Below, in pieces: positions 11,675 through 25,156 of a stretch of DNA of 64,000 bases. The notes under the pieces were generated by a model, which was not told the origin of the DNA, did no database searches, and saw only the letters and a list, made by a program, of their open reading frames with translations. Positions within the stretch are counted from its first letter, which is position 1; the number at the start of each line of letters is the position of its first letter. The position numbers were made by a program, and so were the translations under genes. The stretch lies in contig JAQPZY010001628.1 in NCBI GenBank assembly GCA_029931535.1, forward strand, positions 2,614,501-2,678,500. Reading direction: 5' to 3'. Origin of the DNA: Margaritifera margaritifera. Taxonomy: Eukaryota; Mollusca; Bivalvia; Unionida; Margaritiferidae.

Positions 11675-11676
11675 CT

Positions 11677-14600
11677 GAAGAAAAAAAAGTATTATCACAA
11701 AACCTTTGATATTTCTGAGAAATTACTTATTTATAAACAAAAGGATGGAAAAATGTAAAATAAGATGTAAACAAAAGATTAATATCACGTAAGTTTCATT
11801 CTGAAGTCATAAATCTTGGCTTCCACGCCTTTTGGTGTTTGATCCGGACTCTCAGTTGTCCTGATTAGGTCAATAGTTTTTTTGTGGATTATATGCTGTG
11901 ATTCCCAGTTTCTAGACTCATTTAGCCCTGTATATGCAATTTGAAATCCTAACATGAGTGGTGTAAAATTATCTAAGAAGAGTGATGCTACAAAACTGCA
12001 TAATGATTGCCATTGTAAAACCTCAGAGACTATCAAATGCTATTTTAGCAGCATTAAAATAAACATCTACATGTTTATACTTTGTGCATAGAAGATGGTG
12101 AACCTATTTGATTGTTGTACGTCTTGTTTATTACTCAAACATTACCATATGAACAAAGTTATCATGAAAAATGCCAGTATTAGCTAATCTCAAGCGTATT
12201 TTATTGTCTCAAGTGATGGTAAAAAAATGCTCATTCAAAATAAATATGTGTATGAAATTAAAATTATTCAACTTACAAAAATGTTCAGACAGTACAAATA
12301 AATCTCAATTAAATATTTTCTCATTGGAAGAGACACCCTTTTATTGACCTCAGGGCCAAACGTAAAATGGGTCTAAACTTCTGGTAACCAACATTTACAT
12401 GTAAGCTTGGAAAGTGATTGAAATCAGAACTGAAAGCCTCGTGAGTGTTTGGAACACACGTGAGGCTTAAATGACTATCCCTCTACAACTTGTAGCCTAA
12501 TTTATATCTGACTGACTAAATAACAACACAATGTTGCTTAAATTTGTCTGCAAATGATTAAATTCTTTTAAATATCTTGGATTTTTTTAACTAATCTTCT
12601 TTATTTCAATGCAGACACTATCATATTAATTTCTACTCCAATTAAATGGCTTGAATATTTTTTTCTAGAGAGGGAAACCATTTAGAAAAAAAGACAAGTC
12701 TTTATGATATAGATATGATCAGGAAAAAGCAAACACTATCAAATAACTATATCCAGTGTCTTCCCTAGAGATCAGGATGAAATACATGTGCATAGACTGT
12801 ATATTAACCTGAAAGGAAAGCTGAAGACAAACAGAGATTGCAAAAGCAGAGGTTTTACCACAATTATTCAGAATTCTACACCTGAACATGCAGAAATTGT
12901 GAAATTGTTGGAAATCTGGTTAGTTTTGAGCAAGTCTACAGCAGAATGTGAATAAGGGTTCAGTCTCGTGAGCAATATCACAACCATTTAATTTTGGTTA
13001 GTAGGGGGTGGGGCTAGATTTTCTTTCCAACCAGGATATTTTTTATTTTATCTAAAGATAATTTTTTTCCAACTAATACAATTGATACAGTTAGTTCTTT
13101 TTTTCTACAAATCAGAGGAAGAGTATTTTTCCCAAGCTATTTAAGGGTCAGAAAATGTATAAGCCCTTCTTTACACCAAACAGGGTTCTCGCCAAGAATT
13201 TTTGACAGTGTTCGGGTTTTTTTGAGACTCAAAAAGTGTGTTTTCAGGTCCCAAGGGGGGTCAGTGCGTGTGACCCCCCAAAAGCGACATCATCCAAATG
13301 AGAATAAGCTATCTTTTCAAATCAGCCTATAGCAAATTACTGGAAATTCAAATCTGAATAAAAGAAAATACAATCTGTTTTCTCTGAAGCATGTAATATA
13401 ATTATAAAAAAAATAAATATGGTAGACTTAGCATTGTCAAATAACATCACCATAAACATGGTCACAACCTCACATACATTAAATACAAAAATACACCAAG
13501 TTGCTTTCAATAGTTTAGTACTATAGTTGGTTTGACAGTAATGCAAGTGATATTTGTGTTCACAAATATGCATACACTTTTCCTACGCGAATGTGCTTCC
13601 ACGTCTCTGTTGGCACAAGCAATGGCCAAAGTCGCTAAAAGTGATAAAACCTGTATGATGATAATGAATATCTATTTCAAAACAATGAATCTGCCAATTA
13701 AAACATTCAAGGTTTGTGGTAGTCAGCCGAGTTGCTAAAGTCTTTGACCACCGATATTGTAACGTATTTTCAAGCTTAAAGTCACACCTACGGCAGTGAA
13801 GATTTAATTTATTCTCAGGCAGAATTAACGAAAAAGGTACTATTTTATGCAAATACACAATTTGTCATTTGATTAATGATTTAACACTTTGAAATTATTA
13901 AAATTCCATGGTGCAGTTCATTTCAGGTTAGCCAGATATTCAAACATGTTAATGTTTTCACGAGTTATCTGATCACATGATAAAACGTTTATTGCAATAA
14001 TGTAAATGTCCAATGAAAATATGAGAAAGTTAAAGTGGCAAAACTGTTGAAGCAAATAAGATTATCTCATTGTTTTGCAATACTAGTGCATTATGTACTA
14101 CAATTTTCCTTTTTCCCTTTAAAATGTTGTGTCCCCCAAATCTGGAGGGTGAGGCAGGCAGTGTCCCCTGACCTTTGGATCCTAGGTGCAACACTGCATT
14201 AGAGATTGAATGGTGCTGTTGTTCAACCTACCGAAATAATCATTTTTTAATTTTATATATGGAGTAAAAATCAGACTTTAAAGAAATATTGCTGCTGATC
14301 ACAAACTTTAATAAAGATGGCTTCAATGTTCTCATTCAATGCAGTCAGTGATGTGTAATAACATTTGTTTTTCACCAAGCATATGTTTGATGTACTTTAC
14401 TTCAGACAAATTGGGTTGTTCCACTTAATGTACTTCACCTATGCAAATCAGCAGTGCTCAAAGGATTTGACACGACACTTCACCCTAGCTATTGTGAGCC
14501 AATTTAAATCTCTGAAAGGTGTCTGTTTATCTCTGACCATCTTACCTTTTAACTGTCTTTAAAACAGCTCTATAAACTGCTCCAAGGATAGTTTTACATG

Positions 14601-16444
14601 AGCTCCGAGCAAGACTGTTTACTGTTTATACATACCACAGATAATGGGCATATATCATTGTGATGAAGAAATGTACATTTTTTTATTTTTCTTCGCTAAG
14701 ATTGCTGAAAATCGTGTTTTCGAAACACAACTGTGTCTGGGGGGTTTGGGAGTCCAAAACCGTGTTTATCATGTGACACATTGCGTTATGGCATGTATGG
14801 ACAAGCGTCGCTTTTTAAAATTTGTTTACTCCTGCAGTGATGTAATAATTGCTGATGTCTGCATGTTTGTGTTACATTTGTGTAGCATGTATGCTATAGA
14901 AACATAACATGAAGATACATATGCAGAAAACAACGGATTTAATAAAAACCACTAATATGTACAATACAGCAAAATGTAAAACAGATACAATTTAGCTGTA
15001 TATTGCAGTATGACATCAAATGCTGTTACACTAACATCTTTGCACAAGAGTGTCAAATTCTTGAATACAATCATGTTCCAATATCAATGAGTAAAATACA
15101 TGCCATTTTACAAAATCCAGATCTGAAGATAGGACTCACTGTACTAATTATATGGAAAAAAGGTGGACCGGTATAGAAATGGGTGAACATAAAATAGAAT
15201 ATATATGGGTTTGGATATCCATAATTGGTTATTAATGAAAAGTAAAATTTTAGTAAAAAAATCTTTTGGGAGCTTATCCTATCTAACTGTAAAAAGGAGA
15301 CAATATTCTATTGATTCAATTTCAGTATTTTTATAGACTTGACTTAAGAACACTATAATGAAAGTAGCACCTGATTCTTTTGGGTGCAGAATAGAAAACA
15401 CATTTCATGCACATGTACATAATATAAAAAAATGCCGAGGCTCATATGGTTTTCTCCAGACAGAAACTTGCATTTGGTTATAAACATTTCGAAATTTCAA
15501 GTTTTTTAATTTGTAATATAATGGTGTTTCCATAGGTTTACAATGCAAGCTGAATTGGTATGAGTCCTAAAGGATCACTTCATAGACTTGACCTAACCAA
15601 AATGTCAGTTGAGGCTATGATATCATAAGTAAAAGTCATAAAGGTCATGTAGGCATTCAGTACTGACTAGATCAGCTACAGGTGTAATTTTAAAAAATTT
15701 GATTCAATTTATTTGACTCCACAGTGTTCAATATTCCTTGGAAGATCAATGTATAAACACCCCAAGAAATATATATATATATATACGACAAAATCGATGT
15801 CAAAGCATGTCAACATTTTTAGACGAGGCTAACCAAGAGGTGTGATCCAATGTTAACCAGAACTGAATGTCAGAATGAAAGCTCAGCGTATAGGAACAAA
15901 TCTGAACTACCCCCTGCAATAGTAATGATTAGATCCTTCATCCACGTTTCTTGACCCAATTTATCGCCAGTCTGTCACTGAACAAGTCCATAGTGATTGA
16001 TACTGTTACCTATTCTACACCTGTAATTTTCACAACTTGGATATAAAGTTATAACAGACATACATATGATGTATGGTTGATCCACAAAAGAACGGAGTAT
16101 TTTTTAGACATTTGAACTTTTTAATTAAAAAAGATACAAAATTACAAATGAAATACAAAGGTAATTTATATATTTACCTGTATTTGCATCTGTAAGTGCA
16201 AATATCATAAAGTTAAATTTTTCATAGAGGGTTTGTGTATCTATTATGTACAGTAATTAAAATGCAGGCTTAAAAGCAGAGTGCAATTTTCATTTCTTTT
16301 CTCAAACAATTCAGCACTGAGGGATCTTGTGCTACAAAACTATCCAACACTTTAAGGGTTAAAGTGTATGTCAATGTGGCCATGTAGATGAATTTACTCA
16401 CCTTAAATTAAATATTAATTGTTGTAAAATTTACTACTAATATA
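11677..16444. other. Long stretch with no recognisable gene
   Basis: This lies upstream of the COX6C start on its strand, so it should hold that gene's promoter and 5' UTR exon, but I see no clear signal for either. A minus-strand frame at 11785-12036 (83 codons) matches nothing I know. A G-rich/C-rich hairpin (GGGGGGTCA with TGACCCCCC) lies at about 13254-13280. A short (AT)n is at 15770-15785. Everything else is AT-rich and unremarkable. Confidence 0.4.
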
Positions 16445-16450
16445 GTTTAA

Positions 16451-17579
16451 CATACACGCCAAGTCTCCTGGATTGTCCGGTAGACTTTTGATTTTTGACC
16501 CCATCTTTTGATCTACTGATTTGCCGACAAAAACTCCACAAAATCAAAATTCGGCCAAGCATAGGTATTTCCAGCTAAACAACATTCAATACACTGTTCA
16601 CAACTACTGTAATCCATCAATCAAGTTTTTATCGACCTAGCGACCAATCAAATCACAGCTCAAGACACTCGCCGATGCATTTATTGCACACACTTATGTT
16701 TGCAAGTTCAATAGTGCTTGGATAGGCGAATTAAAATGTGAAGCGTAGAGAATAGGGTGATAGCTTTGTGTACAGCACAAATTGCAACACACATTTGAAC
16801 ATTTCTAGTGTGTGTGTGTGGGAAATGATCTTACAAGTCGCTTGAAAAGTATACAGCACACTGCAAACGAGAAATCGTCACATAATGTGCCTAACAACAC
16901 AAATGTTTGCACCAACATCAGTAGACATTGTCACATAAGCAGAGGTTCTGTTTGATAATTTTATGGCAGAGCATAATTTACCACTCTTGGTTGCTGATCA
17001 TTTTAGTGAGCTGTGTAAGGTTACAAATTATAAGGTCCAAATTGCTCAGAAATTTCGCTGCAAAAGAACTAAATTCACAAACATTGTTAACAATGCACTT
17101 GGTCCCATGTATGACAATCAAGTAACTTTACTATGCAAGGAAAGCTCTTTCTCAGTGATGATGGATGAGTCTCATGACAGCGGTGATGAAAAGTGTGTAG
17201 CAATTCTTGTAAGGGTGTTTGACAATGACATTCACAGAGTGACAACCAAATTCCAGGCTATGCCCATTTGCAATATTGGAACTGGTGAAACCTTTTCAGC
17301 TGTCTTCAAGAAGTCTTAACAGACAGACAGATCCCATTGTAGAACCTGGCAGGGTTTAGCAGTGCCAATGTGAAAGTAATGGTTGGCAAGAAAAATTCCA
17401 TAAAACATATAAGAAAATTAATAAAGTTGAGTAACTGTTATTCATTGTAGTTATTTTACTTAGTTTTAGTATGATTTGCACTTTCACGCTTAAATTTATG
17501 ACTATTGGTTGTTACACTAATCTCCCTGATTGTGAACACAAATCTCCCTGATTTGGTCACAGAAAACTTGGCATGTATG
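16451..17579 (+). mobile_element. TIR transposon with GTTTAA target duplication
   Basis: CATACACGCCAAGT (16451-16464) and the complement of CATACATGCCAAGT (17566-17579) form 14-bp inverted ends with one mismatch, and the similarity fades inward. GTTTAA stands directly outside both ends (16445-16450 and 17580-17585). The element encloses part of a hAT/ZMYM-like transposase. hAT elements make 8-bp duplications, so the 6-bp one suggests that the transposase belongs to another or divergent superfamily. It is 1,129 bp long and internally truncated. Confidence 0.7.
16890..17319 (+). pseudogene. hAT/ZMYM-like transposase fragment
   Basis: From about 16939 an open frame reads AEVLFDNFMAEHNLPLLVADHF and onward to the stop at 17317-17319. 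Included are RCKRTKFTNIVNNALGP, MMDESHDSGDEKC and LVRVFDND. These fit the central part (start of the RNase H-like fold) of a group of hAT-like transposases abundant in marine invertebrates and often annotated as zinc-finger or uncharacterised proteins. The DES motif would hold the first catalytic Asp. A stop codon lies just upstream, and the carboxy half, including the dimerisation domain, is missing. The element around it has inverted ends at 16451 and 17579. Confidence 0.7.
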
Positions 17580-17585
17580 GTTTAA

Positions 17586-19226
17586 CCAAGTCTATTAAAT
17601 CCTGATTTTTGAATGCTCTGCACCTTAACTGTCATCAAGAAACTACCAGATGAAAATTATTGATTGCTGTGGGCTTTTACAATGGTGGCCAGGTACTAAA
17701 CTGGGTCAAGAAAGAGCATATCAGGGCTAATCATAACAATATAGGGTAGTACACATTTATTTTTCAACATGCGTAGCTTTCATTGTGACATCACAGCGTG
17801 CGACATTCAATTCAGTTTGTACTGGATCACACCTTTAGGTTTATCAACGTGGTAGTCACGTGATACAAACAAAAACATCATTGGCATGTGCTCTGTGCTT
17901 GATGAATAGGGCTTTCTCCAGGTTACTGTGGCAGCGACAGGTTTCTGGTAGTTGTTCTCGGAATAAATATGTTGAGAATTGTGTGTCCTTTCGTTATTTT
18001 ACAAACATTACGTGACTTTCATTTAATGTTTTCGAATTTTTTGTACAACAACATTGGAAACGGGTTTATTGTTGATATCACGTGACTATTTGACCTCTGA
18101 TGTCCTGGACATGTAGGTTGCGAGATGAGGGTAGTCACATGACTAGTAATGCTAATGACGTGTACCAGGTCAAATTTCATCAACGTTGCAGTTTCGTCTC
18201 GTCTGTCAGAGGATTAAAGACAAAACCAATGTCATACTCGCAATTTCTGAGAAGATAAACCATCTTCATATCGATTTCATGCAGGTATGGCTCGATGTAA
18301 GGTCGTTTAAATTCGCTAGGCCCGGTAGAAAGCAGCTACCCTATCCCGCTACCGCGCGGTAGCGGCGAATTCCAACTTTTCGATAGGCAATGGGCTCTGA
18401 CCCCACACCCCAACATAAATGTCCAAATATCAAAAATGGGGTGTGAAGGGTCAGAGGAAACTCGGACTACTTTAGGTTGATCTCATCCAGAAATGTCCAT
18501 GTACTTTAAAATTCATTTTTGCTGTGTTTCTCGGAGCGTGTAAATAACAACCTTCCAAAGGAATATGGATGTACGAGGATCAAAATAAAGTGAGCAATTG
18601 CATTTAAAGGTATATGTAATCAAATTCAACAAAATGACACCCGTTACTGAAATACTCGGTACTGAACGCATACATGACCTGTATGACTTGTACTATAGCC
18701 AACTACATGGCACGCATCACGTACAACATCAAACATGCTAAAATACCAGATACCATCCTCATATATTTTCACGGAAATTAGGAAAAAATAAAATAAAACT
18801 ACCCAGTCCTAACTGGATGAGTCAATACAACTTCCCTTTTTTTTTTTTTTTTTAAAATTTACATCTGTAGGTGAGGGGTGGGTTTCGGTTACAATAAAAC
18901 CAAAACGGATGGTCTAAATATTGCTGAAAAATATTTTTCCTTAATCTGCCGATTTTCACTATACATGCTTATCAACTAGAATTAAGTAATACGTAAAACT
19001 AGATCTATGAACTTAGATTTTACATCTTATAAATGTGCACATCGGTACCTTAGTAAGTTGACCTTGGCGAACGGAAACTTCGATGGAGATTGGTTAACTA
19101 CAAAAATATACATTGATTGTGAATTTAATTATTCATCAGAAGACCAGTCTTGATGACCGCTATAAATCCAGGTTCCGGATCAGGATGCCGTGGAAGATTG
19201 AAATTGTGTTAGCGGTAATCCGGTCA

Positions 19227-19227
<1 letters not shown>
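17586..19227. other. Non-coding stretch with short GC-rich palindromes
   Basis: No gene is seen. Features of note are a perfect 20-bp palindrome CCGCTACCGCGCGGTAGCGG (18346-18365) and, just after it, an inverted repeat with arms CTCTGACCCC-ACACCCCA and its complement (18394-18456). A poly-T run is at 18838-18853. Confidence 0.5.

Positions 19228-19278
<51 letters not shown>
19228..19278. repeat. (TTA)n microsatellite
   Basis: About 17 copies of TTA. The isoleucine-rich open frame over it is an artefact. Confidence 0.95.
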
Positions 19279-19280
<2 letters not shown>

Positions 19281-20172
19281 CATCCACTCAGTATAATACT
19301 GCAATCTTCTTGACAAACACGTGCGGGGGTGGGGGTGGGGGACCCGGAGGACGGGGATAGGTTAGTGCTTGTGAAGAAAAGAAGAAAATTGGAGAAGATG
19401 ATACAAATTAAAATAAAATAAAGTACAATAATATGGACAAAGGTTTATTATTTCATATGATTACATCTGCCAGAGATCCGGCTTCTGTTTGCCTGGTAAA
19501 AAGTAATTCCAGTGCCAGTCAGGAATATATTTACCCCTGTTAGACGCTGAAAAAGAAACATCTATCCAGAATTTTGGTTTAAAAAATATACAATCCCGTT
19601 TTCCGACAGCCTTTAACCCGCCCCTCCCTCCCCCCTTAAATCTTTTTAATTAGCGATAGCTATGCGTATACATAAGGCTTTCATGATTGACATCACGGCG
19701 CTACCGCAGTGGATTGGGCAAAATATATGGGAACTGTAACGGGTAGTCAAGAATTAAGTTCAGTAATTTAAAAAAACCCAAAAGCAACAGCACATTTTCA
19801 ATATCTTTTATCATGTTGTCAAATAAGAATAGTTTACCATTATTTTAATCCGTTAGAGAAACGCAAAATGTAATTAATTTTGATAAATTTAAGCAATAAT
19901 AACTCTTGTCCACCTTTAGTCTACGTAAATATGCTACCGTGGTTCCGAGTGTGGAGTCAATTGACCATGTTACACTGTGCGTTAAAGAGCTAATCAACAA
20001 TTAAATTTTACATCACAATCGAGTTCACTCTGTATGTTTGAGCGAGCGCATTACACTGCTGGATGGAAAAGGCGAGGAGTTCAAACCGTCCCTAGGTGAG
20101 CCAGTATCAAGTTTAACTGCTAAATTTGTACTACTACCATTAACACTACTAATGATACTGATACCCAGCTAC
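19279..20172. other. Non-coding stretch
   Basis: There is a short G-rich patch at 19321-19350. Otherwise it is AT-rich, with no gene, RNA or transposon signature. Confidence 0.4.
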
Positions 20173-20181
20173 TACTACTAC

Positions 20182-20226
<45 letters not shown>
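20173..20226. repeat. (TAA)n microsatellite
   Basis: About 17 copies of TAA after a short CTA run. Confidence 0.95.
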
Positions 20227-20228
<2 letters not shown>

Positions 20229-20639
20229 GAGAAACAGAACTTCAGAATGCAGAGAACAGTCAATGCATGGGCAGTTTGTATTGGAAACAGATCAAAAGGC
20301 CGATGAGGGCACCCAGATATGGTTCCAGAAGGGCGAACTAAAGAAAGAAACATAATGATTGGCAAACTTCACAAGTTCAGGTGTTTTTCAAAACCGATCA
20401 CTTCCATTTAGGCATTATGGGATTCTGGACTACATGCAAGATTTACTTACCTACGAAACTAAAGAGATTGACAACGTGCAAAATTACGCACCTCCGAAAC
20501 TCAAGATTTGACAAGGAAATTCAAATGAGCTTGGGCAATTTTACGTTAACACCCTTTTATGAAGAATTGTACTTATAATTACAATGAAGACTTATATTAC
20601 ATTGATCTTAGCAAATCATCACAACAAAACAAAGTAAAG

Positions 20640-22175
20640 GGGCCAAACATTTGGAACTATTTTGTTAAACTCTTAATACAGATACGTGTCTACCGAGGTG
20701 GTCGGCGTAGGGATAATATCCAAAATTGTATAGTAAATCGCCAGATAGCAGAGGCGCATACTTATCGGCGATGGTGCTGAGTAAAAAAGCGGTATTTTGT
20801 GTAAGCTGGCTAATGAACTCTCAGATCAACTTTGTTCACTTTGTAACCAGTCTCTTAGAAAAGCCACCTTTCCAGACTATTGGAAAAAAGGAAACGTTTG
20901 CCCAATTTTAAAGAAGGGTGACCCTTCCATTGTACCTAATTACAGACCAAATATCTCGTCTCAATAATGTTGGCAAAGTTGTTGAAAGACTCGTTTTTAA
21001 ACACGTATTTAATTACTTCCGCGAAAATAACATTTTTACATCTTTCCAGTCTGGATTTAAACTGGGTGAATCTACAGTTAATCAATTAACATATCTCCAT
21101 GTTATGTTTTGCCAAGCAGTAGATTCCAGTAAGGAAATCAGAGTTGTGTTTTACAATATAAGTATGTGGCATAAAGGACTCGTCCATAAAATGAAAGCTA
21201 CTGGCATCAAAGGTGGCCTTTTAAAATGGTTTTCTAGCTATCTTAAAAACAGAAGACAACGAGTGATACTTTGGGGGGGGGGGGATCAGAGTGGAGGTGT
21301 ATTAGAGCTGGTGTTCCACAAGGATCAGTTTAAGGCCATTACATCTTTTATATACATTATTGATATTGTACATGATATACACTCCAATATAAATTTATTT
21401 GCAGATAATACAAGTCTCTTTTCAATTGAAGATAATTCCGTCGTAACCGCTCAAAATCTCAACTCTGACTTGGAAAACAAAATCTCTCAATGGGCAAATA
21501 AAATTGGCTTGTATCTTTCAACCCTTCTTAAACTGAATTCACAACAATATATAAGAAAATTAATAAACCTTTCCATCCACCACTATATATGCTCAACCAT
21601 ATAATCAAGGAAGTTTATTCGTACACATATCTTGGATTTGTTTCTTATATATGCGTCTTTTATACGACCTATTCTGGAATATGGTAATACGGTTCGGGAC
21701 AACTGCACATTACCTGAGAAAGGTAAACTCGAAAAAATACAGAATGAGACAGCCAGAATCGTGACTGGTGCAACAAAAGGAGTACATATTGAAGCCTAAC
21801 ATAGAGAAATAGGATGGGAAAGTCTTGAAAGCAGATGACAAAAACACAAACTTACACTTTTATACAAAACGACAACTGGTACAAGCCCTCCCTATTTAAC
21901 ATATCTGATTACACCAGCTGTTAGTGATATTACTCGCTATAACTTACGTAATTTTTAACTATTTCCAATCAGTAAAAGCCAGAACAAGTCTTTATTACAA
22001 CTCGTTTATTCCTTCGGCCGTTCGAGAATGGAACACGTTATCTATGATGAATAGTCAAAGGGACTCGATTAACAACTTCAAAAGCGCATTAAATAAACGC
22101 AACACTAATGTTTCCATTCACTTTTGTTGGGGTAGAACGAAATTTCAAATTCTTCATGATCGACTCGTTAAATAA
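20640..22175 (+). pseudogene. CR1/jockey-type LINE ORF2 fragment (reverse transcriptase)
   Basis: Several frames on the plus strand carry a non-LTR reverse transcriptase. Around 20800-20920, one frame gives the NELSDQLCSLCNQSL-like lead-in and WKKGNVCPILKKGDPS. Then 20918-21604 gives LNNVGKVVERLVFKHVFNYF, FQSGFK, GIKGGLLKWFSSYLKNRRQRV and FADNTSLF. The last is the catalytic FADD box with its second Asp changed to Asn. Downstream pieces (about 21650-21790) read SFIRPILEYGN and KLEKIQNETARIVTGAT, then 21924-22175 reads YYNSFIPSAVREWN, the usual carboxy end of this class. A poly-G insertion near 21273 and several stops and shifts show it is dead. No endonuclease domain or 3' tail was found. Confidence 0.85.
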
Positions 22176-22977
22176 AATATCTTTAAACTAAGAAGTAAGT
22201 ATAAGACAGTCAATCACAAGATCAGTAAGTGCAGCAGGTTAGCCAAGTCAAACATTGTCAAGACAAACTAGCCCCTAGCTGCACTCAGGTACCTCTGTAA
22301 GAAATGTGCATGCGCGCACAAACAAGTGCTACGATCACAAAGAGCGAAAAAAGTACGTTAGAGCAGAATGAAAATACCAGAGGTTCTCGCGCGTCGCACA
22401 CAAGGAACAAGACAAAGTCACTGACCAGAAATCTTAGAAAGATCTGGAAAACGCTGAATGCGGGATTTTTCTTTACAGAAAGAATATTGTGAATAGTCCT
22501 TGAGATGCAAGTCCTTGGTTCGATCCCATGAGAAAAGAATAGCCAGAAATACCATTAAAATATATGTGGAAGAGAGGAATGATGAGAGATGAGAATTGGC
22601 ACCTATATACTAAACAGAGACAAAATCGCTTATCCCTGGATCCCACATGTATGTATGGATACATGCTTAACTGAAATAAATTTATGTAAAATGATACCAA
22701 TATAATCAAACAGATTAGAGAGTTATAATTCGTTCACTTCAAGCCCTTTCCTTCTACCTTGTTCCATCCTTTTTAAGGATGAAAGCATGTCTGAGTGGGT
22801 TATGGCGCTGGGACATGAGAGCCAGCAGATAGCTGCCGTTACTCGCAGCACGTGTTAGATTCCTGCTTGGGACGAATTCTATGTTATTATCTTGCATTTC
22901 TGAATAGAAATCAAGTGGGTTTGAACATATAGCTTTCCTCTCTGTTTGGCATATAGGTGTCAATTCACACACACACA

Positions 22978-23036
<59 letters not shown>

Positions 23037-24016
23037 CACTATAGATATATTTAATAGTGGAGTCACTATAACAAAACAAGGAAATTGCGCCGACCTCTTG
23101 AAATACAAAGAAAATGTTGAACGAACACCCTTCATTCTAAATCCAGACTGCCGTCAAGTAGGTTGCATCATTAAACAAAAACACTGGCTCACCATTGAAT
23201 CGTGTAAAACTCTCAAGATGATAACAAACCAGTTCTTACTTAAGCCATACCAAAACCTTTAAAAAAACATTCTTGTCAGAACAAAATTAAAGTCACCATA
23301 AACCAAACACCCATTGGCACATCCGAAAACTTGATAGAACTGGATGAAAACTAGCACGTTTTCCACCATATTTACGAACGAATAGCTGAATATTCATAGC
23401 CATAATATTAAATGCATAACGGAAAATGTGATCTATCTCATATGCAATTTACATGGCTCCCTTCCCCAACACGCTGGAGAGACCGAGATACTTAATAAAA
23501 AAGAATAAACATCCATGGATCTGACTGCATGACTCAAATATTGCAAAGAATCCCGGTGAAATAATATTTATCATCCCTTGGCTACACTTTCAATGACAAT
23601 GTTTTCTATTTATTTAACTATTTCTATACACTAATGTACCCCTTCACGGTGATTTTGTTGGAGTTTGCGCGTCGGAGCGTATTAGTGGCAAAAGTGCAAA
23701 TGTTTATTGTAGAGGTGAAATAGGTGAAAGATTAGTAAGGTTAAAATTTGGGTACAATAAAGGTGGGTTAAACACAACACAGAACATCAATAGTAGGGTT
23801 GGATGTATTGGAAGTTGCTGAATGCAAACCAAAACTGATCCAGGTTGAATTGCCACAACCTCAAATGCAGCCCAGAGTCTAGGAAAGAAAGAGAAACCTA
23901 CTGGATTCTCCTACAAGAGACATTCAGACATTTAAAACCAACGGCTCGAACCAGGAGGAATCAAATCGGGCATCTTCACGCATATAAATTATTATTTGTA
24001 TCACTATAAGTGTTCC

Positions 24017-24055
<39 letters not shown>

Positions 24056-25150
24056 AAATCTGCACAATTATGAATACATCAAGATTGTATCATGAGACTA
24101 ACGCAGCATGGATACAATTGATAAATGAAATACTGTACTCACCATAGATGACGCACATGTGTGACGTTATGCTTGGATGCTTTTCTTTGTCCTAGGTCAT
24201 TCCTTACAGTTGAAGGAATTTATTTAGTGTATCGAGTGTTACAGAAAAAAATGTAGTACCCTAAAAATATGAGAATTTACTGTTTTGTATATAACTGAAG
24301 GAACAAGTAGTATCATGTAATTTTGTTAAATTTTACGTTCTTTTTGTGTTTATTGTTGTGTTTTGTATGTATTTTTCAGAAGTCTTTACCTTTGACAAAC
24401 GGACTCGTAGTTTCCCCGAAAGCGCTCGGCTGGTTTACACTTGTTTTACACTGTATTGTCATTTTGATATATATGTAACTGGATGGATTTATATCTGCTC
24501 TTGTTAAGGCACAAGTTACGATTTTCTTTTTGTTTAGATCTGGACAGAGATGTGCAACTCCAAATGAATGACTCAAATGCAGGCAACTAAAAAAGATAGT
24601 TTACTGTTTATTGGGAATATATCAAACCGCAGATATAAAACATATGAACGTTATTGTATGTGTCCTAAATTGTAACATTGTACTTGCAAAAAAACTCTGA
24701 GCACATATATTATCAGGAAAAATGAGAAACAAGTCCTATGTCTCGCGCCATGGAAAATATTGCAAACCCAGTCTCTTAACTATCTCAAACTTGAAGTGTA
24801 TACTTTTAGGAGACACAGAGGAAATGGGTAAAAAAAAAAACCCCACCCAACCAAATAAATAAAGCTTTCCCATAACTAGAATCATCAGAAAGAAAATCAA
24901 AGCCACCCCCCACTTTTGTGTCAGAGTCTAAAAGTAGGAGTTAAAAAAAAGCCTATACTCTTGGGCTTGAGGCTTTTATACCCGTCCAGAACAGTAGACG
25001 TAACACACCATTTGGAATTACCTCGGCTATTTCTGAGAGATAAAAATATCCCTCTGATGTATGCCACCGCAGTAATTTAGACAAAAAATCCCCCCCCCCC
25101 CAAACCCCCATTTTGTTCGGCAGAAATTTCTCCGCAAGAAAAGAAATAGT
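22176..25150. other. Non-coding stretch with microsatellites
   Basis: It contains (CA)n-(TA)n at about 22967-23035 and (ATT)n at 24017-24052, and poly-A and poly-C runs near 24830 and 25091. Short frames at 22957-23262 and 24376-24576 match no family I recognise. There is no RNA gene. Confidence 0.4.
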
Positions 25151-25156
25151 CGGGTT

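Noticed and set aside
11785..12036. Possible extra exon or gene upstream of COX6C
   Set aside because: An 83-codon frame with no recognisable domain or clear splice sites. The COX6C coding sequence is complete without it.
13181..14198. Possible hAT element with ends CAGGGTTCTCGCC and a related complement near 14198
   Set aside because: The ends match only loosely and the 8 bases outside them (ACACCAAA and CATTAGAG) do not match, so there is no support for an insertion.
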